Source of the DNA: Amblyornis subalaris
Taxonomy: Eukaryota; Chordata; Aves; Passeriformes; Ptilonorhynchidae
NCBI GenBank assembly: GCA_018881555.1
Contig: JACAXG010000092.1
Coordinates: forward strand, 1,469,981 to 1,533,980
Reading direction: 5' to 3'
DNA length: 64,000 nt
Position numbers and translations under genes: made by a program. Below the pieces are notes generated by a model. The model was not told the DNA's origin. It saw only the letters and a program-made list of their open reading frames with translations, and searched no databases. Below are positions 26,001 to 36,754 of this stretch, piece by piece; the first letter of the stretch is position 1, and every line of letters starts with the position of its first letter.

Positions 26001-29000
26001 TCAGCCTAACACCAACAACTGCCTGTATTCATGGTCTCTAGTTGTGAAGTACAGTAAGTTAGTGTTTTCTTGACTTCATTTTGTAAATATCTATGCTAAT
26101 TGCTCACTAAATAATTTAAATATTCATTCTTTAAAAACAAATAATATTCNATGCTTGTATTATCAGTTTTGTTCATATAGTAAGTTATTGGAGGATTATG
26201 CAAGAAAACAGAGAAAGACAAAATTTCTTTTGAGAAAGGAAAGAAGCTGTTATATCAAAATAAAGNCCATCCTTGCCTCATGAAGAAATTTAATGCCATT
26301 TTCTGGATGGACAAGAGAGAAGTTGGGAGTTAGTCATGCGTTTGTTAAGGCAAACAGGAGTGCATTGCAGTTGTTGATGTTAAAGATGATCAGACCTGAC
26401 AAAAGCTGTTATATGAAGAGAAATGGCTGTATTTGGAAGAACTGGAAGAGGAAAAACAAACGGGGTTTAACAAGTATGCCACAGGGAATGAGTAGTGTTA
26501 AAAATTAAATGTAATTCCATGGTTGAAAAAGCACTGCAATTTAAAATGATGGATAAGAAATGAAGAACAAAAATGACATAGACTAAAGGTTAACCTATTT
26601 TTGGAAGTTAAACTTAAGAACATAACTGAACATTCAAGTGTGCGTGCAAAAAAATCCAGCCCTAAATTCAGTTTCTATGCGATGATATAAAAAAAGCCCC
26701 AGTCTGAAATTAAGCAATAAATATGTTAAAAAATGCATTTTGCTTGGGAAACATAATTTTGCCACCTTTAGTGAAAAAGCCACATATTCACTTACCTGAA
26801 GTGCTGATAAAGGGCTTGCCATTACTTTTCCAAAAATACCCAAATATTTTTGTAGGCATTTCAGAAAGCACTGAGTCCAAGTATTGAACTGACCTGGGGC
26901 AGNTTACTCTGAGAATTGTGACGCCAGATTCTCGTCCCACTCCAAGGTGGTGCATCTCTAGGGTGTGCTACAATGTTTTACAAGATTTGAAATACATATA
27001 TAATCCAACTGGCATTTTTCATCTCAGGAATCATGCTGGTGCATTCTGCTATACTAATAAATAGAAAAATCATGTTTAAAAAAATGCTTTAATNTTGAAA
27101 TTTAATTTGAAACATTAACTTCCCTATCAGAAGTATCTGTTTGATAAAATACCATTTTTATCACAAAAACAGAAAACTTCATGTGAATTACTTTCTTAGC
27201 TGTTGATTTGAATTTAAAATTATGAACCAAAGATGAAGTATAAAAACTATTGGCTACAGCTAAAACTATTTTTGGCAAGTTTTGTCCATTATGTAATTAC
27301 AAAAATACAGGTGCACAGGTACTACCACATGAAAAATACNGATGTTCTTGTGGAAAAAAACTTATATAATACACTTGTTTAATATTTGTTTAGTTTTTAT
27401 ATTCTACAGATTAAATATTAAGTCAATATGTTATTTTAATGCTTTTCGTCTTCTTTGATCAGACAGCTGTATCAAAAACCTAGGTGTATTTGGGTTTTTT
27501 TTGTTGTTTGTTTGCTTGCTTTTTTCCCTGCAGCTTATTCAAACCATAAGTGCAGTAGACAAAGATGACCCTCTTGGTGGACAAAAATTTTTCTTCAGTT
27601 TAGCTGCCGTTAACCCTAACTTCACTGTTCAGGATAACGAAGGTAAAATTCATGCCTGTTCCAAGGAAGGAGTTTTATCTTTGCTGTCTGGCTACATTCC
27701 TGAAATATATTTGCTTTTGATGTCTATCAGTATGTAAAGAAGCTGTGAACGTTGCTGCTAGCAAGAATACTTTACCTAAGTGTTCGAGGTTTAGGACTTC
27801 CACATTTTTATCTGTGTAAGTGAGGCAAAAATGTGATAAAAACAAATTATAAAGAAAATCAGAAAAGTACTGTCTTGCGGTAAAAGACAGATTAAAGGCT
27901 TGACTGAAAGAGGAAAAAAGCTTTCAAAAATGCCTTCAGCTGACAAGTTGAGATTTTTCACTTTAGCCTTCTGTCACTTAGTTCTGATTCCCCTGGCCTT
28001 CCGTTTTGCTTGTCTCTGACCATTAATGAATATAATGGTTCTGAGAGCCACTTTGGCTTTTCTTTTGATCTTTTGTCAATCTGTCTTTATCAGAGAAAAT
28101 TTTCAGAAGATACTGTTGGGAAGTGGAACTATGAATGTTGGCCTTCATTATCAGTATGACTAATTGAGAGTACTCTAGATTACAGAAGAAATAAATGAGA
28201 GGGGACATGGTACCAGTCTTCAAATGTGTCAGAGACATAAAAGTAATGGGAATAATCCTCTATTCCTGATGAAGATTTTGGGAAGTAATAGACTGCAAAC
28301 AACAGCAGAAAAGAATTTCTAACAGTAGGGAAAGTAAAGAAATGATATCAAATAGTGTGGGTACCTTAAAATCCCCTGCAGGAGAGGAATTTAAAGATCC
28401 ATCGGACACATAATTTTTGATGTTGAGTGAAAACAAATAGCGTTAAAATACACAAAACCAATGAAGGGAAGCAATAAAGGAAAACTTTATGTTTCACATC
28501 TTGAAAAAATGTGATCTGTGAAAAAATACATGATTTAATATTTTAAACAAAGATTATATCCTGGTGACTAGGTCCCGAGTGCAGAGACATATAGATCTTG
28601 CTATTTTTCTGCTATCTGTAATTATTTTCTTTCTTTTTGCATATGGGTTCTTTTAGTTCAGCCNGAAGTTGGCTGTCAAGATAACTAACCACCAATTCCA
28701 AGCAATCCACAATTATGATGAAAATTAGATTTTCCTTTTAGTGGAGACAAAACCTATATTTTCTCTCTTTTGGACTAAAAAGTTAACAACTCTGGTGTTG
28801 GCTGGCACTCCAGAGTTGTGGCTCTAACAGTAGAAGAAATAGTCTCTCCATGTTATTCATTCCTTCCCTTCCTTTCCTTCCCTCTGGCCACTCAATGAAC
28901 AGCTTTTGATGCTGAAGTATCCTGCATACAACTAAGATTTGTCTGCTACAGATACAGTTTAGTAAGTTCACTTCTCAAAAATGTGCAGGAGTACCTGCCA

Positions 29001-31167
29001 TCTTTCACATTTTCTGAATTCCTAAGACAATTTCTANCAAAAAAAAAAATCTTCATGTGCTGAGGTACATAATTCATAGTTCTACAGTGTGTTGAAAGTG
29101 TTTCAGTGTAGCAAATCNCATACTGAGTTGACAGATAGCATTCCTGTGGGTGTTGTCACAGATGATCCATAGAAAGAATCTTCCAGAACAGAGTGCTTGT
29201 TGAACTGCGTGAAGTGGAAGGTTATTTTTTCTCAGTTGGCCTCTCCATTTCAGGCCTTCAGCCCTGAACTGTAACTGTGTCACACACTGCATGCATTAAT
29301 CTATAAAACATTTTAAGCTTTGAGAAATCCTCTTTTCAAATCACACGCAAAAGTGGTGCAGAGGCACAGAGGAGCAGGCCAGATGTACCTAAAAAATTAT
29401 AAATAGCTTTCTGATCAAATGGGTGTGTTGTTAGAAAAACAGATAATCACTATGATATCAGGAACTATTTCAAAGTGATATAAAATGTGGTAGTTTGCAT
29501 TTACTATAAGTGATACGGTTTCCATTCATATAATCTCCAACAGTATATTTTAATCAATCTAGATAACACTGCCAGGATTTTGACGAGAAGGAATGGCTTT
29601 AGTCGACATGAAATAAGTACTTACCTCCTACCAGTGGTGATATCGGACAACGACTACCCGATCCAGAGCAGCACGGGCACGCTGACCATCCGGGTGTGTG
29701 CCTGTGACAGCCGGGGGAACATGCAGTCCTGCAACGCCGAGGCCTTGCTCCTCCCTGCCGGCCTCAGCACGGGGGCACTCGTTGCCATTCTCCTCTGCAT
29801 CATTATCCTGCTGGGTAAGAAGAGAAATGCATCTTCCCCCACCCAGGAACAAATATTTCGGGCCTGACTCATTTCACAAAATTATGCAGGTTGATAAAAT
29901 TAATGACCGTGGATTTTGCAAGAAGAATTTAGAAGCAACTTAAAAAGAAAAAACAAGGGCAAACCCTGTTTGTCTGCTAATTGGACACTGTAAATAAGAA
30001 TTCAAGCCCCAGACTGTTAAAACTATCAGTGTGCAACCAGAAGCTCATTTATGTTCTTTCATTAAGTGGTCCAAAAAATGAAAGGTCAGAGGAGAGGAAT
30101 AGTATAATCAAAAATTGTTTTCGTGTCTTTCATTTTAATTTTTTTTTGAGGAAATGTCTCTTTTTTATTTAAATAACTATTTAAAATCAANATGTGGTAT
30201 ATATTTCACACATAATATAACTGTAAGCAGTAATTTTATTATATTTAAGCACTGTCTATCCAGAGGTTTCTGTGCTGTAATAATAAAAAAAAAATTGTAA
30301 AACCTCCATTTTGTGGTTTTCACAATATCACTTAGTGACCTATAATTCACCTCAAACTCGCTTTTTAACACTGTACTTTGAGCTTGAAAAAGGGAAAATA
30401 CCTTCAGAATAGACCCGGCTATTTTAAAGCTCATTACAGTTACAGAAGGAGCATGCAGACAAGCTCATGGTTCTGTAAAGCAGAGCACACAATGTGTGTG
30501 CAAAATAGCTTTTTGATACAGACTTTACTGTGCTAGTATAATACAGATAGAGGTGTTTATCCAGTTATCAAACAAATGAGTTGCTGAAATGTAGCTGACT
30601 TGTACCTGGTGGATTTGCTGCTAAGAAATTGTTGAATAGAGATCTTTACCCATTCTTTGTTTCTCTCTTTAAGTTATAGTGGTGCTATTTGCTGCTCTGA
30701 AGAGGCAACGAAAGAAGGAGCCTTTGATCCTCTCTAAAGAGGACATCAGAGACAACATTGTGAGTTACAATGATGAAGGCGGTGGAGAGGAAGACACCCA
30801 AGCCTTTGATATTGGCACGCTGAGGAATCCTGCCGCTATTGAAGATAAGAAGCTTCGACGAGACATTATCCCTGAAACGTTATTTGTACCACGGAGGACT
30901 CCTTCGGCACCAGACAACACGGATGTCCGAGATTTCATTAACCAAAGGCTAAAAGAGCACGACACTGATCCCTCTGCGCCGCCGTATGACTCGCTTGCAA
31001 CCTATGCCTATGAAGGAAACGATTCAATAGCTGAATCTTTGAGCTCCTTGGAGTCTGGTACTACCGAAGGAGACCAAAACTATGATTACCTCCGAGAATG
31101 GGGCCCTCGGTTTAATAAGCTAGCTGAGATGTACGGTGGAGGAGAAAGTGACAAAGACACTTCTTAA
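7949..31167 (+). CDS. CDH10: Cadherin-10 (type II classical cadherin), 5'-partial, nine joined exons
   Basis: Calcium-dependent homophilic adhesion receptor of the plasma membrane, mainly neuronal; its tail binds p120- and beta-catenin. Nine exons (7949-8068, 8700-8867, 13896-14083, 16976-17229, 18809-18945, 21203-21324, 27534-27642, 29563-29814, 30674-31167) join in phase into 614 residues plus TAA. Visible are cadherin calcium motifs ([43 protein letters not shown]), one transmembrane helix (about residues 438-459 of the joined product) and a 155-residue tail with EDIRDN and APPYDSL motifs. CDH10 is chosen over CDH6 and CDH9 because stretches such as [18 protein letters not shown] and the shorter [13 protein letters not shown] agree with the CDH10 I remember. 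That protein is about 788 residues, so roughly 174 N-terminal residues (signal, propeptide, most of EC1) are upstream of the window. No frameshift or internal stop is seen. Confidence 0.95.
8069..8699 (+). other. CDH10: CDH10 intron 4
   Basis: 631 bp, GT to AG, AT-rich. Nothing recognised. Confidence 0.85.
8700..8867 (+). CDS. CDH10: CDH10 exon 5 (rest of EC2)
   Basis: 168 bp between a ttttag acceptor and a gtaagc donor. It completes EC2: PNMNRE, the [15 protein letters not shown] stretch shared by type II cadherins, and the EC2-EC3 calcium linker DVNDNPPRF (joined residues 86-94). There is a potential N-glycosylation sequon at N81 (NIT). The intron before it is only 631 bp, the shortest in the window. 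Confidence 0.95.
8868..13895 (+). other. CDH10: CDH10 intron 5
   Basis: About 5.0 kb, GT to AG. There is a run of ten G at 11982-11991. No transposon or exon is recognised, and the short open frames in it show no family signature. Confidence 0.8.
13896..14083 (+). CDS. CDH10: CDH10 exon 6 (EC3, first half)
   Basis: 188 bp after a ttgacag acceptor. The serine codon AGT is split across the junction (A from exon 5). It encodes [14 protein letters not shown], the calcium motif TDADT (joined 119-123) and GIITVRK. TIHLR is one of the features that point to CDH10 rather than CDH6. The donor is AAG|gtgtct, weak beyond GT because +4 and +5 are t and c instead of a and g. Translation into the intron would stop within about eight codons. 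Confidence 0.95.
14084..16975 (+). other. CDH10: CDH10 intron 6
   Basis: About 2.9 kb, AT-rich. Nothing recognised. Confidence 0.8.
16976..17229 (+). CDS. CDH10: CDH10 exon 7 (EC3 end, EC4 start)
   Basis: 254 bp, in frame at its start (PLDYE) and ending with two bases of an arginine codon before gtaata. It contains the LDYE calcium-type motif, the EC3-EC4 linker DVDEPPVF (joined 202-209; in type II cadherins this linker has E in place of the second N) and the EC4 motif RDPDS. The acceptor is tttttag. Confidence 0.95.
17230..18808 (+). other. CDH10: CDH10 intron 7
   Basis: About 1.6 kb. Nothing recognised. Confidence 0.8.
18809..18945 (+). CDS. CDH10: CDH10 exon 8 (EC4, middle)
   Basis: 137 bp after a tttag acceptor, ending ATTA|gtaagc. 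It encodes [21 protein letters not shown] and [12 protein letters not shown]. Two sequons, N263 (NGS) and N281 (NLS), are potential N-glycosylation sites. The last codon (Asn) is split with exon 9. Confidence 0.95.
18946..21202 (+). other. CDH10: CDH10 intron 8
   Basis: About 2.3 kb, with a 20-bp perfect palindrome at 20539-20558. A 125-codon open frame at 20516-20893 has no recognisable domain. Confidence 0.8.
20539..20558. repeat. 20-bp perfect palindrome
   Basis: CTTGTTTCTTAAGAAACAAG reads the same on both strands with no spacer. The half-site GTTTCTTAAG is repeated directly after it at about 20559-20568. Confidence 0.9.
21203..21324 (+). CDS. CDH10: CDH10 exon 9 (EC4 end, EC5 start)
   Basis: 122 bp after a ctgtcag acceptor, ending ACAG|gtatgc in frame. 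It encodes [15 protein letters not shown] and the EC4-EC5 calcium linker DVNDNAPQF (joined 306-314), then [13 protein letters not shown], whose cysteine is usual in EC5 of this family. Confidence 0.95.
23790..24610 (-). mobile_element. LTR remnant of an avian endogenous retrovirus, antisense, with CpG-rich core
   Basis: Read on the minus strand, blocks resemble the solo LTR at 41.7 kb and related avian LTRs. On the + strand these include CAGGATAAATCTGC followed by TGCAGCATGGGCTCCACT, the AACACCTTCCTTTAATCCC stretch, and GGAAAATCAA-type sequence typical of the region near R/U5. From about 24280 to 24600 it is very rich in G+C and CpG, unlike the rest of the intron. I see no clean termini or target duplication, so both limits are approximate and it is probably an old, truncated copy. 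Confidence 0.55.
24178..24235. repeat. 22-bp inverted repeat (hairpin) inside the LTR remnant
   Basis: Arms 24178-24199 and 24214-24235 are fully complementary over every called base, with a 14-base loop. Position 24183 is N, and pairing predicts A there. The inner 15 bp, GGGGAATACTCACAC against GTGTGAGTATTCCCC, are exact. Confidence 0.9.
25036..25121. repeat. Perfect 41-bp tandem duplication
   Basis: Units 25036-25076 and 25077-25117 are identical, and four bases of a third unit (TGTA) follow. Each unit starts TGTAGTTTCTAGCATTC and ends CTATTTTTCAGA. The absence of any difference suggests a recent event. Confidence 0.95.
27534..27642 (+). CDS. CDH10: CDH10 exon 10 (EC5)
   Basis: 109 bp after a ccctgcag acceptor with a strong pyrimidine tract; the donor is gtaaaa. 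It encodes [13 protein letters not shown], with the EC5 calcium motif DKDDP, and [18 protein letters not shown], with a sequon at N359 (NFT). It is 9 bp shorter than the CDH6 exon I recall, a length difference that itself supports CDH10. In-frame read-through of the donor would add 31 residues before a stop at 27737. Confidence 0.95.
27643..29562 (+). other. CDH10: CDH10 intron 10
   Basis: About 1.9 kb, containing an old LINE fragment at 28175-28405. Otherwise nothing recognised. Confidence 0.8.
28175..28405 (+). mobile_element. Ancient CR1/L3-like LINE fragment
   Basis: The order of motifs matches the 3' coding part of old CR1/L3 elements: GAGAGGGGACATGGTACCAG, then TCTTCAAATGTGTC, AGAATTTCTAACAGTAGGG and CTGCAGGAGAGGAATTTAAAG. 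It is strongly diverged and has no open frame. The limits are approximate. Confidence 0.55.
29563..29814 (+). CDS. CDH10: CDH10 exon 11 (EC5 end and start of transmembrane helix)
   Basis: 252 bp, noticeably richer in GC than its surroundings, with an aatctag acceptor and gtaaga donor. It encodes the rest of EC5, including the membrane-proximal cysteine cluster ([14 protein letters not shown]), and the first part of the transmembrane helix ([13 protein letters not shown]). The helix is split by the last intron: the valine codon takes G here and TT from exon 12. Confidence 0.96.
29815..30673 (+). other. CDH10: CDH10 intron 11 (last intron)
   Basis: 859 bp, splitting the transmembrane helix. 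Read-through from exon 11 gives a short basic tail and a stop at 29865-29867, and an AATAAA lies at 30282-30287 (see findings). No transposon is seen. Confidence 0.85.
30674..31167 (+). CDS. CDH10: CDH10 exon 12 (helix end and cytoplasmic tail, stop)
   Basis: 494 bp of coding sequence to TAA at 31165-31167, after a ctttaag acceptor. It completes the helix (VIVVLFAAL), then KRQRKKEP as stop-transfer. The juxtamembrane p120-catenin core ([16 protein letters not shown]) is at joined residues 473-491 and the beta-catenin site ([14 protein letters not shown], then the serine-rich SLSSLES) at about 548-580. The end, [20 protein letters not shown], is the conserved classical-cadherin C-terminus. All catenin-binding motifs look intact. 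Confidence 0.97.
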
Positions 31168-31750
31168 CCTACAGTAGGCTACTTTTCTTTCCTTTGAGCG
31201 GAAGTAATTTTACAGACACCTTCTGCACTCAACAGTATTTAACATTCAGGAGAATTTTCCTGCCACTCAGCACAATGGGTTCCTTTAAAAATTTGTTTTA
31301 AACTTGTCCATTAATGTCATTCATTCTTTCTAGTAGGATGCCACTTGGAATATATACAACATTTTATTTAATCAACTTCCAAGAGCCAAAGCTATGGAAA
31401 TTCAGTGTTGTACATTTTAGTAAGTGAAATAAACAATATCTTACCTTCAGAAATTTGAACAGGGTGATAATCCCTTAAGCAACCTCATGTACAAGCCGCT
31501 TCTGTTAGGTACATGTCCTATCCCTGCAAGTGCAGCTTTTAAGATGGCAAAGAAGAAAAAATCCAATATGTCCTGTTCTGTACATTAAAATAAAACAAAA
31601 TGTACACGTGGTGTTAATAAGTGTAATACGCAGCTGGTTTAAAAAAAAAAAAGTTTGTGCAACTTCATTTCATCAAATTCTATCTGCCAATGTTTTATAT
31701 TTATATTTTTGTATTTATTTTTAAAAAATAAACCAGTTTTTACAACTATG
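31168..31750 (+). other. CDH10: CDH10 3' untranslated region (end approximate)
   Basis: Sequence after the TAA stop. AATAAA signals occur at 31428-31433, 31589-31594 and 31727-31732. The last is followed by a T-rich stretch and then a TGCCTGCCTGCCTG stretch, so I place the main end near 31750. The true end is unknown, as later AATAAA hexamers occur in this AT-rich DNA. Confidence 0.6.
31727..31732 (+). terminator. CDH10: Candidate CDH10 polyadenylation signal
   Basis: AATAAA about 560 bases after the stop codon, with T/GT-rich sequence within 30 bases downstream. Earlier AATAAA copies at 31428 and 31589 are possible alternatives giving shorter 3' ends. Confidence 0.5.
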
Positions 31751-34700
31751 TTAATGCCTGCCTGCCTGTTCTGGCCATGAATTTCAAGCTTGAAGAGAAC
31801 ATGGAATTTCTCCAATGACAGCACAACCAACTGCTAGTACTTCTGTGCTGCAGTATTCTCCATCCATACAACACTGTCTGAAGTGCTTGTGCTCACTGGG
31901 AGAGGAACAAGCTATAGACTTACTTGCTTGCTCAAAAGTGCTACTTTCTACAGTTTAATGCTTATGAGAANTTTTTTATTATTATTTTTGAACTAAGCTA
32001 ATCATATTCTAGTCTAGAAAGATGAATTACTATGTTGTTTCAACTTGAATAGCCTTATTCTAAAAACGTGCTGGTACAATTTATCCAAACATACAACATT
32101 GGTTTCAAAATCCCAGTTTATTTGTTCTNTAGTTCTCCATTTTGAATCATAATTGCATCATCAGAGGTGATCTGTAATTCAAATGGATAAAGTGTAAAAA
32201 GATGCTGAAAGAATCATTTATAAGTTCTGTTTTTCCAAAGACAAATCATTTGATGACAAACCACTGTGTGTTGTAGTTCAACTGCCTTTAACGCTGTCAG
32301 TCTAAAGATTGAGAAAGTTTCACAAAAACTAGCACTCCCCCACTCAATTTACTGAGTTTTCTCAAGTCAGGTAAAAAGAAACCTGACCAACCAGCCAACT
32401 GTAACCCAGATTATACTTTAGCTACCACAAAACAAAATAGGTATCTGAAAACATTTTGAAATGTCTCTTCTTTTAATCTTTAGGTTACACAAGTTTTGTA
32501 CTAGCCAAGTACTGCAATTTTAAAATGCTGCTGAGATTAAGTCATTTCAGAGCAAAAGCACGATGTCACAAGGTCTGTATTAGCTACTCTGGGAGAAACA
32601 CATCTGAAGGATAATCTCTCCTCTCTTTCTCTTAGCTACTTACTGGCATAAAAACAAGAGATACTGAAAATATATTAGTCCTTTGAAAAGTAGAATGCTG
32701 CATTCTTTTTTAGTNGGATATTTCTTCTCCTTAATAGGCTGATAAAACCCAATGAAATTGAAAGCTAGATAGAGTGCCATTATGCAATCTATTTGGTGCA
32801 ATGGAGACCAAATTTTTATTGACTTGATATCAAGTTAAACTATTTGATCTATTAAGAAACTGTGAATATTATGGATTTTTCTTCATTTCACTCAATAATA
32901 CTTTTATTAACTAAGGATTTTTTATATTCCTTAATAATACATATATCTGAGAATATTAAGAAATGTCTTATATAATCAGCATTACAAAGCTTTTTAGAAG
33001 TCTTACAATACAAACAGTTGATCTTTATGATTATCTAGTGAACAGGACCTAATTTTTTTTTTCCAAATCTCTGTTAGTCCTTCAGCAGCATGTAATAGGA
33101 AGAAACAAACAAATAATATCCATCCATTAAATACATAAATAGACCAGAAAAAATCTTCCAAAACTACTTTTTGTCTACAGCAACATTGAGATCAGTGACA
33201 CCCTATGTATTTAACTGAGCACGTACCAGGCCAGAAGATAAAATACGCTGTAAAACAGCTGGGTTTTTACCTCTTTGCTAAAAACAAGATTTCGTTAAAC
33301 AGGTCCAGACAATGATTTTACATATAACTCAGTAAAAATCTCTAGTTTGTTTCCAGAAAAAAAACCAACAAATACACANATCTCCCTCACTCTTCATACA
33401 TATCGGCAAACATCAAATAAGACTCCATTGCTTTGATTTGCATTACAGTACTAATTTCCAAATAATAACTATAAGGAAATAATTGTCTATCACTATGTTT
33501 AAGGAACTTATTTTATAACTGTTCAGCAGAATCTGAATCTGATGTTTAAAATTTAATCCTGTATCTGTTATTAAATAAAATATTAGTATACATTGTGAAA
33601 GTATATAACCACATCTAAACATAGTACTAACATTATTATATAAATAGTATAAATGAAAAATTGTTNTACTTGTTGCCATATCCTTGGACATTTATTTCTC
33701 AGTACATTTTAGCAAAAGCTAAAAAACAAATTTCATTTCAGCATTATAGACGCTACTCTGCAAATAGAAATTCCCTGTACAAATATATAACATTTTATTC
33801 TACAATGCTTCAGCCTAGTGGAAGTGGGTGTGGGTACAGGGAAATGCAGTCATCTGTGCAGACAAATCAGTACAAAAGCATTCTGGAAGTCATAATTAAT
33901 TGTTATATCTGATTTATTCTAGGGCTTGTATGTATCACTTAAGCAACTGGGTCTGGTCCTTAATATTATATGCAGCCACAGAATAGTCCGCAATGTTCTC
34001 CATGGTCTTACACACCATGGATGAGTNACAACAGCTTGGTCAAATGTAAGGTCATACCAGAAAAGATAATCTCCATGACATGTCATGGAAAGGGAGAAGA
34101 AAGGAATCAGGGGCACAACCACAATGTCTTCTTACACCCTTAGAATACCGAGGAATTGGAAAATGAAACTCCTAGACAATTCGAAGCAGAAAAAATGTAA
34201 AACAGGATACCTGCTTCCCAAGTAGTACCTCCTAACCCNAGCCACGTGAAACTGTATGAAAATTAACAAAATGTAACAACATGTAGTAAAAAACATCCTG
34301 GTNTCATTTAGTCTGAATGAATTTTCTGTATGCTCTCAAGACAAAAATGCCACAGGACCACAGAAAACAAAGAAAATACATTAATATTGCTTTTCAAGTN
34401 GACCTTACAAATGACTTACTGCAAGACACACCTAATGAATGTTTAAAAAGTCAGAAGGATATCAAAACTACTTCAGCCACTGGACCTGCAGTAGACCCGG
34501 AGTGAGTTCTTAAGAGTCTGTTGCAAAAAAAAATATTTAAAGGGATTTTATGGAAGCAGATGTGCACAAGATCTTGTGTTAGTGACAACAGTGTAAATAG
34601 TAGTATTTCATAGGGCCTTCAGGAAAGTGGTTGATGGTAGGAACAGTCTAAGCAGAGTGAGTCTAACTAGAGAGTCTAACCAGAGAGCAAGCACCTAAAC

Positions 34701-36754
34701 CAACAAAATCCTCACATTAGAAATGATCAGGTCAATATCCACCAGCTTCCAGCTCTGTACATGCAGATGTTTTNCACTCATTCACTCGTACGAGATATCC
34801 TATTTCCACCATTTCTCCTTCAATCGTATGTAATACTATTCCCAGACCAAATTATTTATCAATTGCATTACTGTCTGTCAAGAGTTTACCCTTCATTCCT
34901 CTCACTCATCGCCCAGTCTGACTCTGTTGCCTTTGAATCAGATGTTCCTATGACTTTTTTAACATCTTCCTGTGCTACCTGTCACACAAATTTGGAAGAA
35001 AGAGACCCAGAATGGCTACATTATTTTCCTTCAAACCTNTTCTTATAATTGCTCCTACTGGGTTAACTAAATAAAAACTAGTTAATGGCAACAAAGCTGC
35101 TCATTATGCTAATCACAGAATANTCTGGGTTGGAAGGGACCCACAAGAATGATCATATATGATGGATAAAATTAAGTGTAATCATTTCTCCAGGTTGCTT
35201 CAGACTGGTTTGCCCTTATTCTATCAGAATTAAATTTTTTGACAGTGTTCCTCTGAGTTTATCCAATATTTAGTACAAAGTAAATACTGTCTCTTGGCTC
35301 TTCACTGACTACTCAAAAAANAAAAATTATGACCCTTTTAGGAAGCTGGTTAGTAACGTATATCTGATNTAAGAATATCAAGAGTAGAGTTTAGGCTTCC
35401 TCACTTTTTGTCAAATAAGTAAACCAGAGATCAGACAATAGAAGTTACCAGAAGCCTTCAAACATTGTATTATCATTATCAGGCTCACTTGAACAGCACA
35501 NAAATCACCCAACTGTAATCTGTTTATAGCAGGATGCGCAGATAGATGTTCAAGCTAAAACAATTTCACTTATTTGTAANAGTGTTATCTATTATGTTCA
35601 AAGCCATCATATAAATAGTAAACATAAGGGGATAANAGGAAATATAAGGAGACATGTGAATACTATTTTTTTTCCCAACAAAATAACCTGGGCTTCTCTA
35701 TTGTGTCTCCAGTTTTTCAGAGGCTTTTTCAAACTCTATTCTAACATGGTTAAGATGGATGAAAAGTCACTTTCTACATGACAGAAGATGTAAAATATAG
35801 AAATAATAACATGGGAATTCACAAATACAATAAGCCAGACAGAATTTTCAAAATTCATTTGTTTTCTTCACAGCTATTTTTGTTTCTGTTTTTAAAAGAA
35901 TATAGTCAACGATGAAATCAAAATGACAGTTTTTAAACCAACATTTTTTCTGAATGCCAGTTTCTCTTCTTTTTTTNCAAAAAAAANTTCAAAACAAGCA
36001 TTTACCTTTTGAGAAAATTCATTGTCTTTAAATCAATGTCAACCTTAGTCAAAGATGAAAAAATAAAAATCGATTTGAAAAGAAATATGGAATACTCCTT
36101 TGTTTTTCGACTACAAACCAGAAATCATATATATTTTTAACTTAGATTTGGCAAAATAATTTTGTACATTTCCATTAATGTTTGCAAAACAGTATTTTGA
36201 TTATTGAGTAAGTGTTGGAAGGAAAGCATTTTATAAATATTTTTGTACCCGTGTTTAGATACTGTGTGCGGAAATTTCTAGCAAAACTTTTTGAGGGAAG
36301 CAGAACAAATTCTAATTTATTATACTCACTAGAAGGTCAGAGGAAAGTCAGCAGTTAAATCTAGAAAGTATCTTTTCTGTTCCAAACAGGTAGCATGACT
36401 TGTGACACTACAGTCACAGAAAGTACAGCAAATACAAATTAATTAATCAGTAACACCTGAAAAGATTTGAAAGTCATGACACTGTTGACAAACTCTAATT
36501 TACAGAGGAACTTTGGTGTATTTAGCATAGATGTATAAAAAAATATCTCCATCGTATTGCATGTCTCTATTACATATCTCACCCCATGAATTTGATAATT
36601 GTAAAAAATTANAGAAGTAATGAATTGTCGTAATTTTGGCTGGCTTGTGGCTAGTGTGGTAAGCTGCTTGTTCACAAGGACAGAAATTCAGAAGATTTGG
36701 CCACCTACAGGAACTTCATTTGCATGCTATGAATCAAAGCAGTCACAACTTTTA
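31751..36754. other. Intergenic, AT-rich
   Basis: Downstream flank of CDH10. The only recognisable item is a short CR1 terminus at 35114-35145; the rest shows no gene or clear repeat. Confidence 0.6.
35114..35145 (-). mobile_element. CR1 LINE 3' terminus, very short
   Basis: AATCACAGAATANTCTGGGT followed by TGGAAGGGACCCAC is the complement of the CR1 3' end. Similarity fades into unrecognised sequence to the right, apart from a TCCAGGTTGCTTC-like stretch near 35192. Confidence 0.6.

Larger units (their letters stand above)
21325..27533 (+). other. CDH10: CDH10 intron 9
   Basis: About 6.2 kb, the longest complete intron here. It carries the LTR-derived GC-rich block at 23.8-24.6 kb, a TA/CA-rich stretch near 23188-23230 and the 41-bp tandem duplication at 25036-25121. 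The rest is AT-rich without recognised content. Confidence 0.8.
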
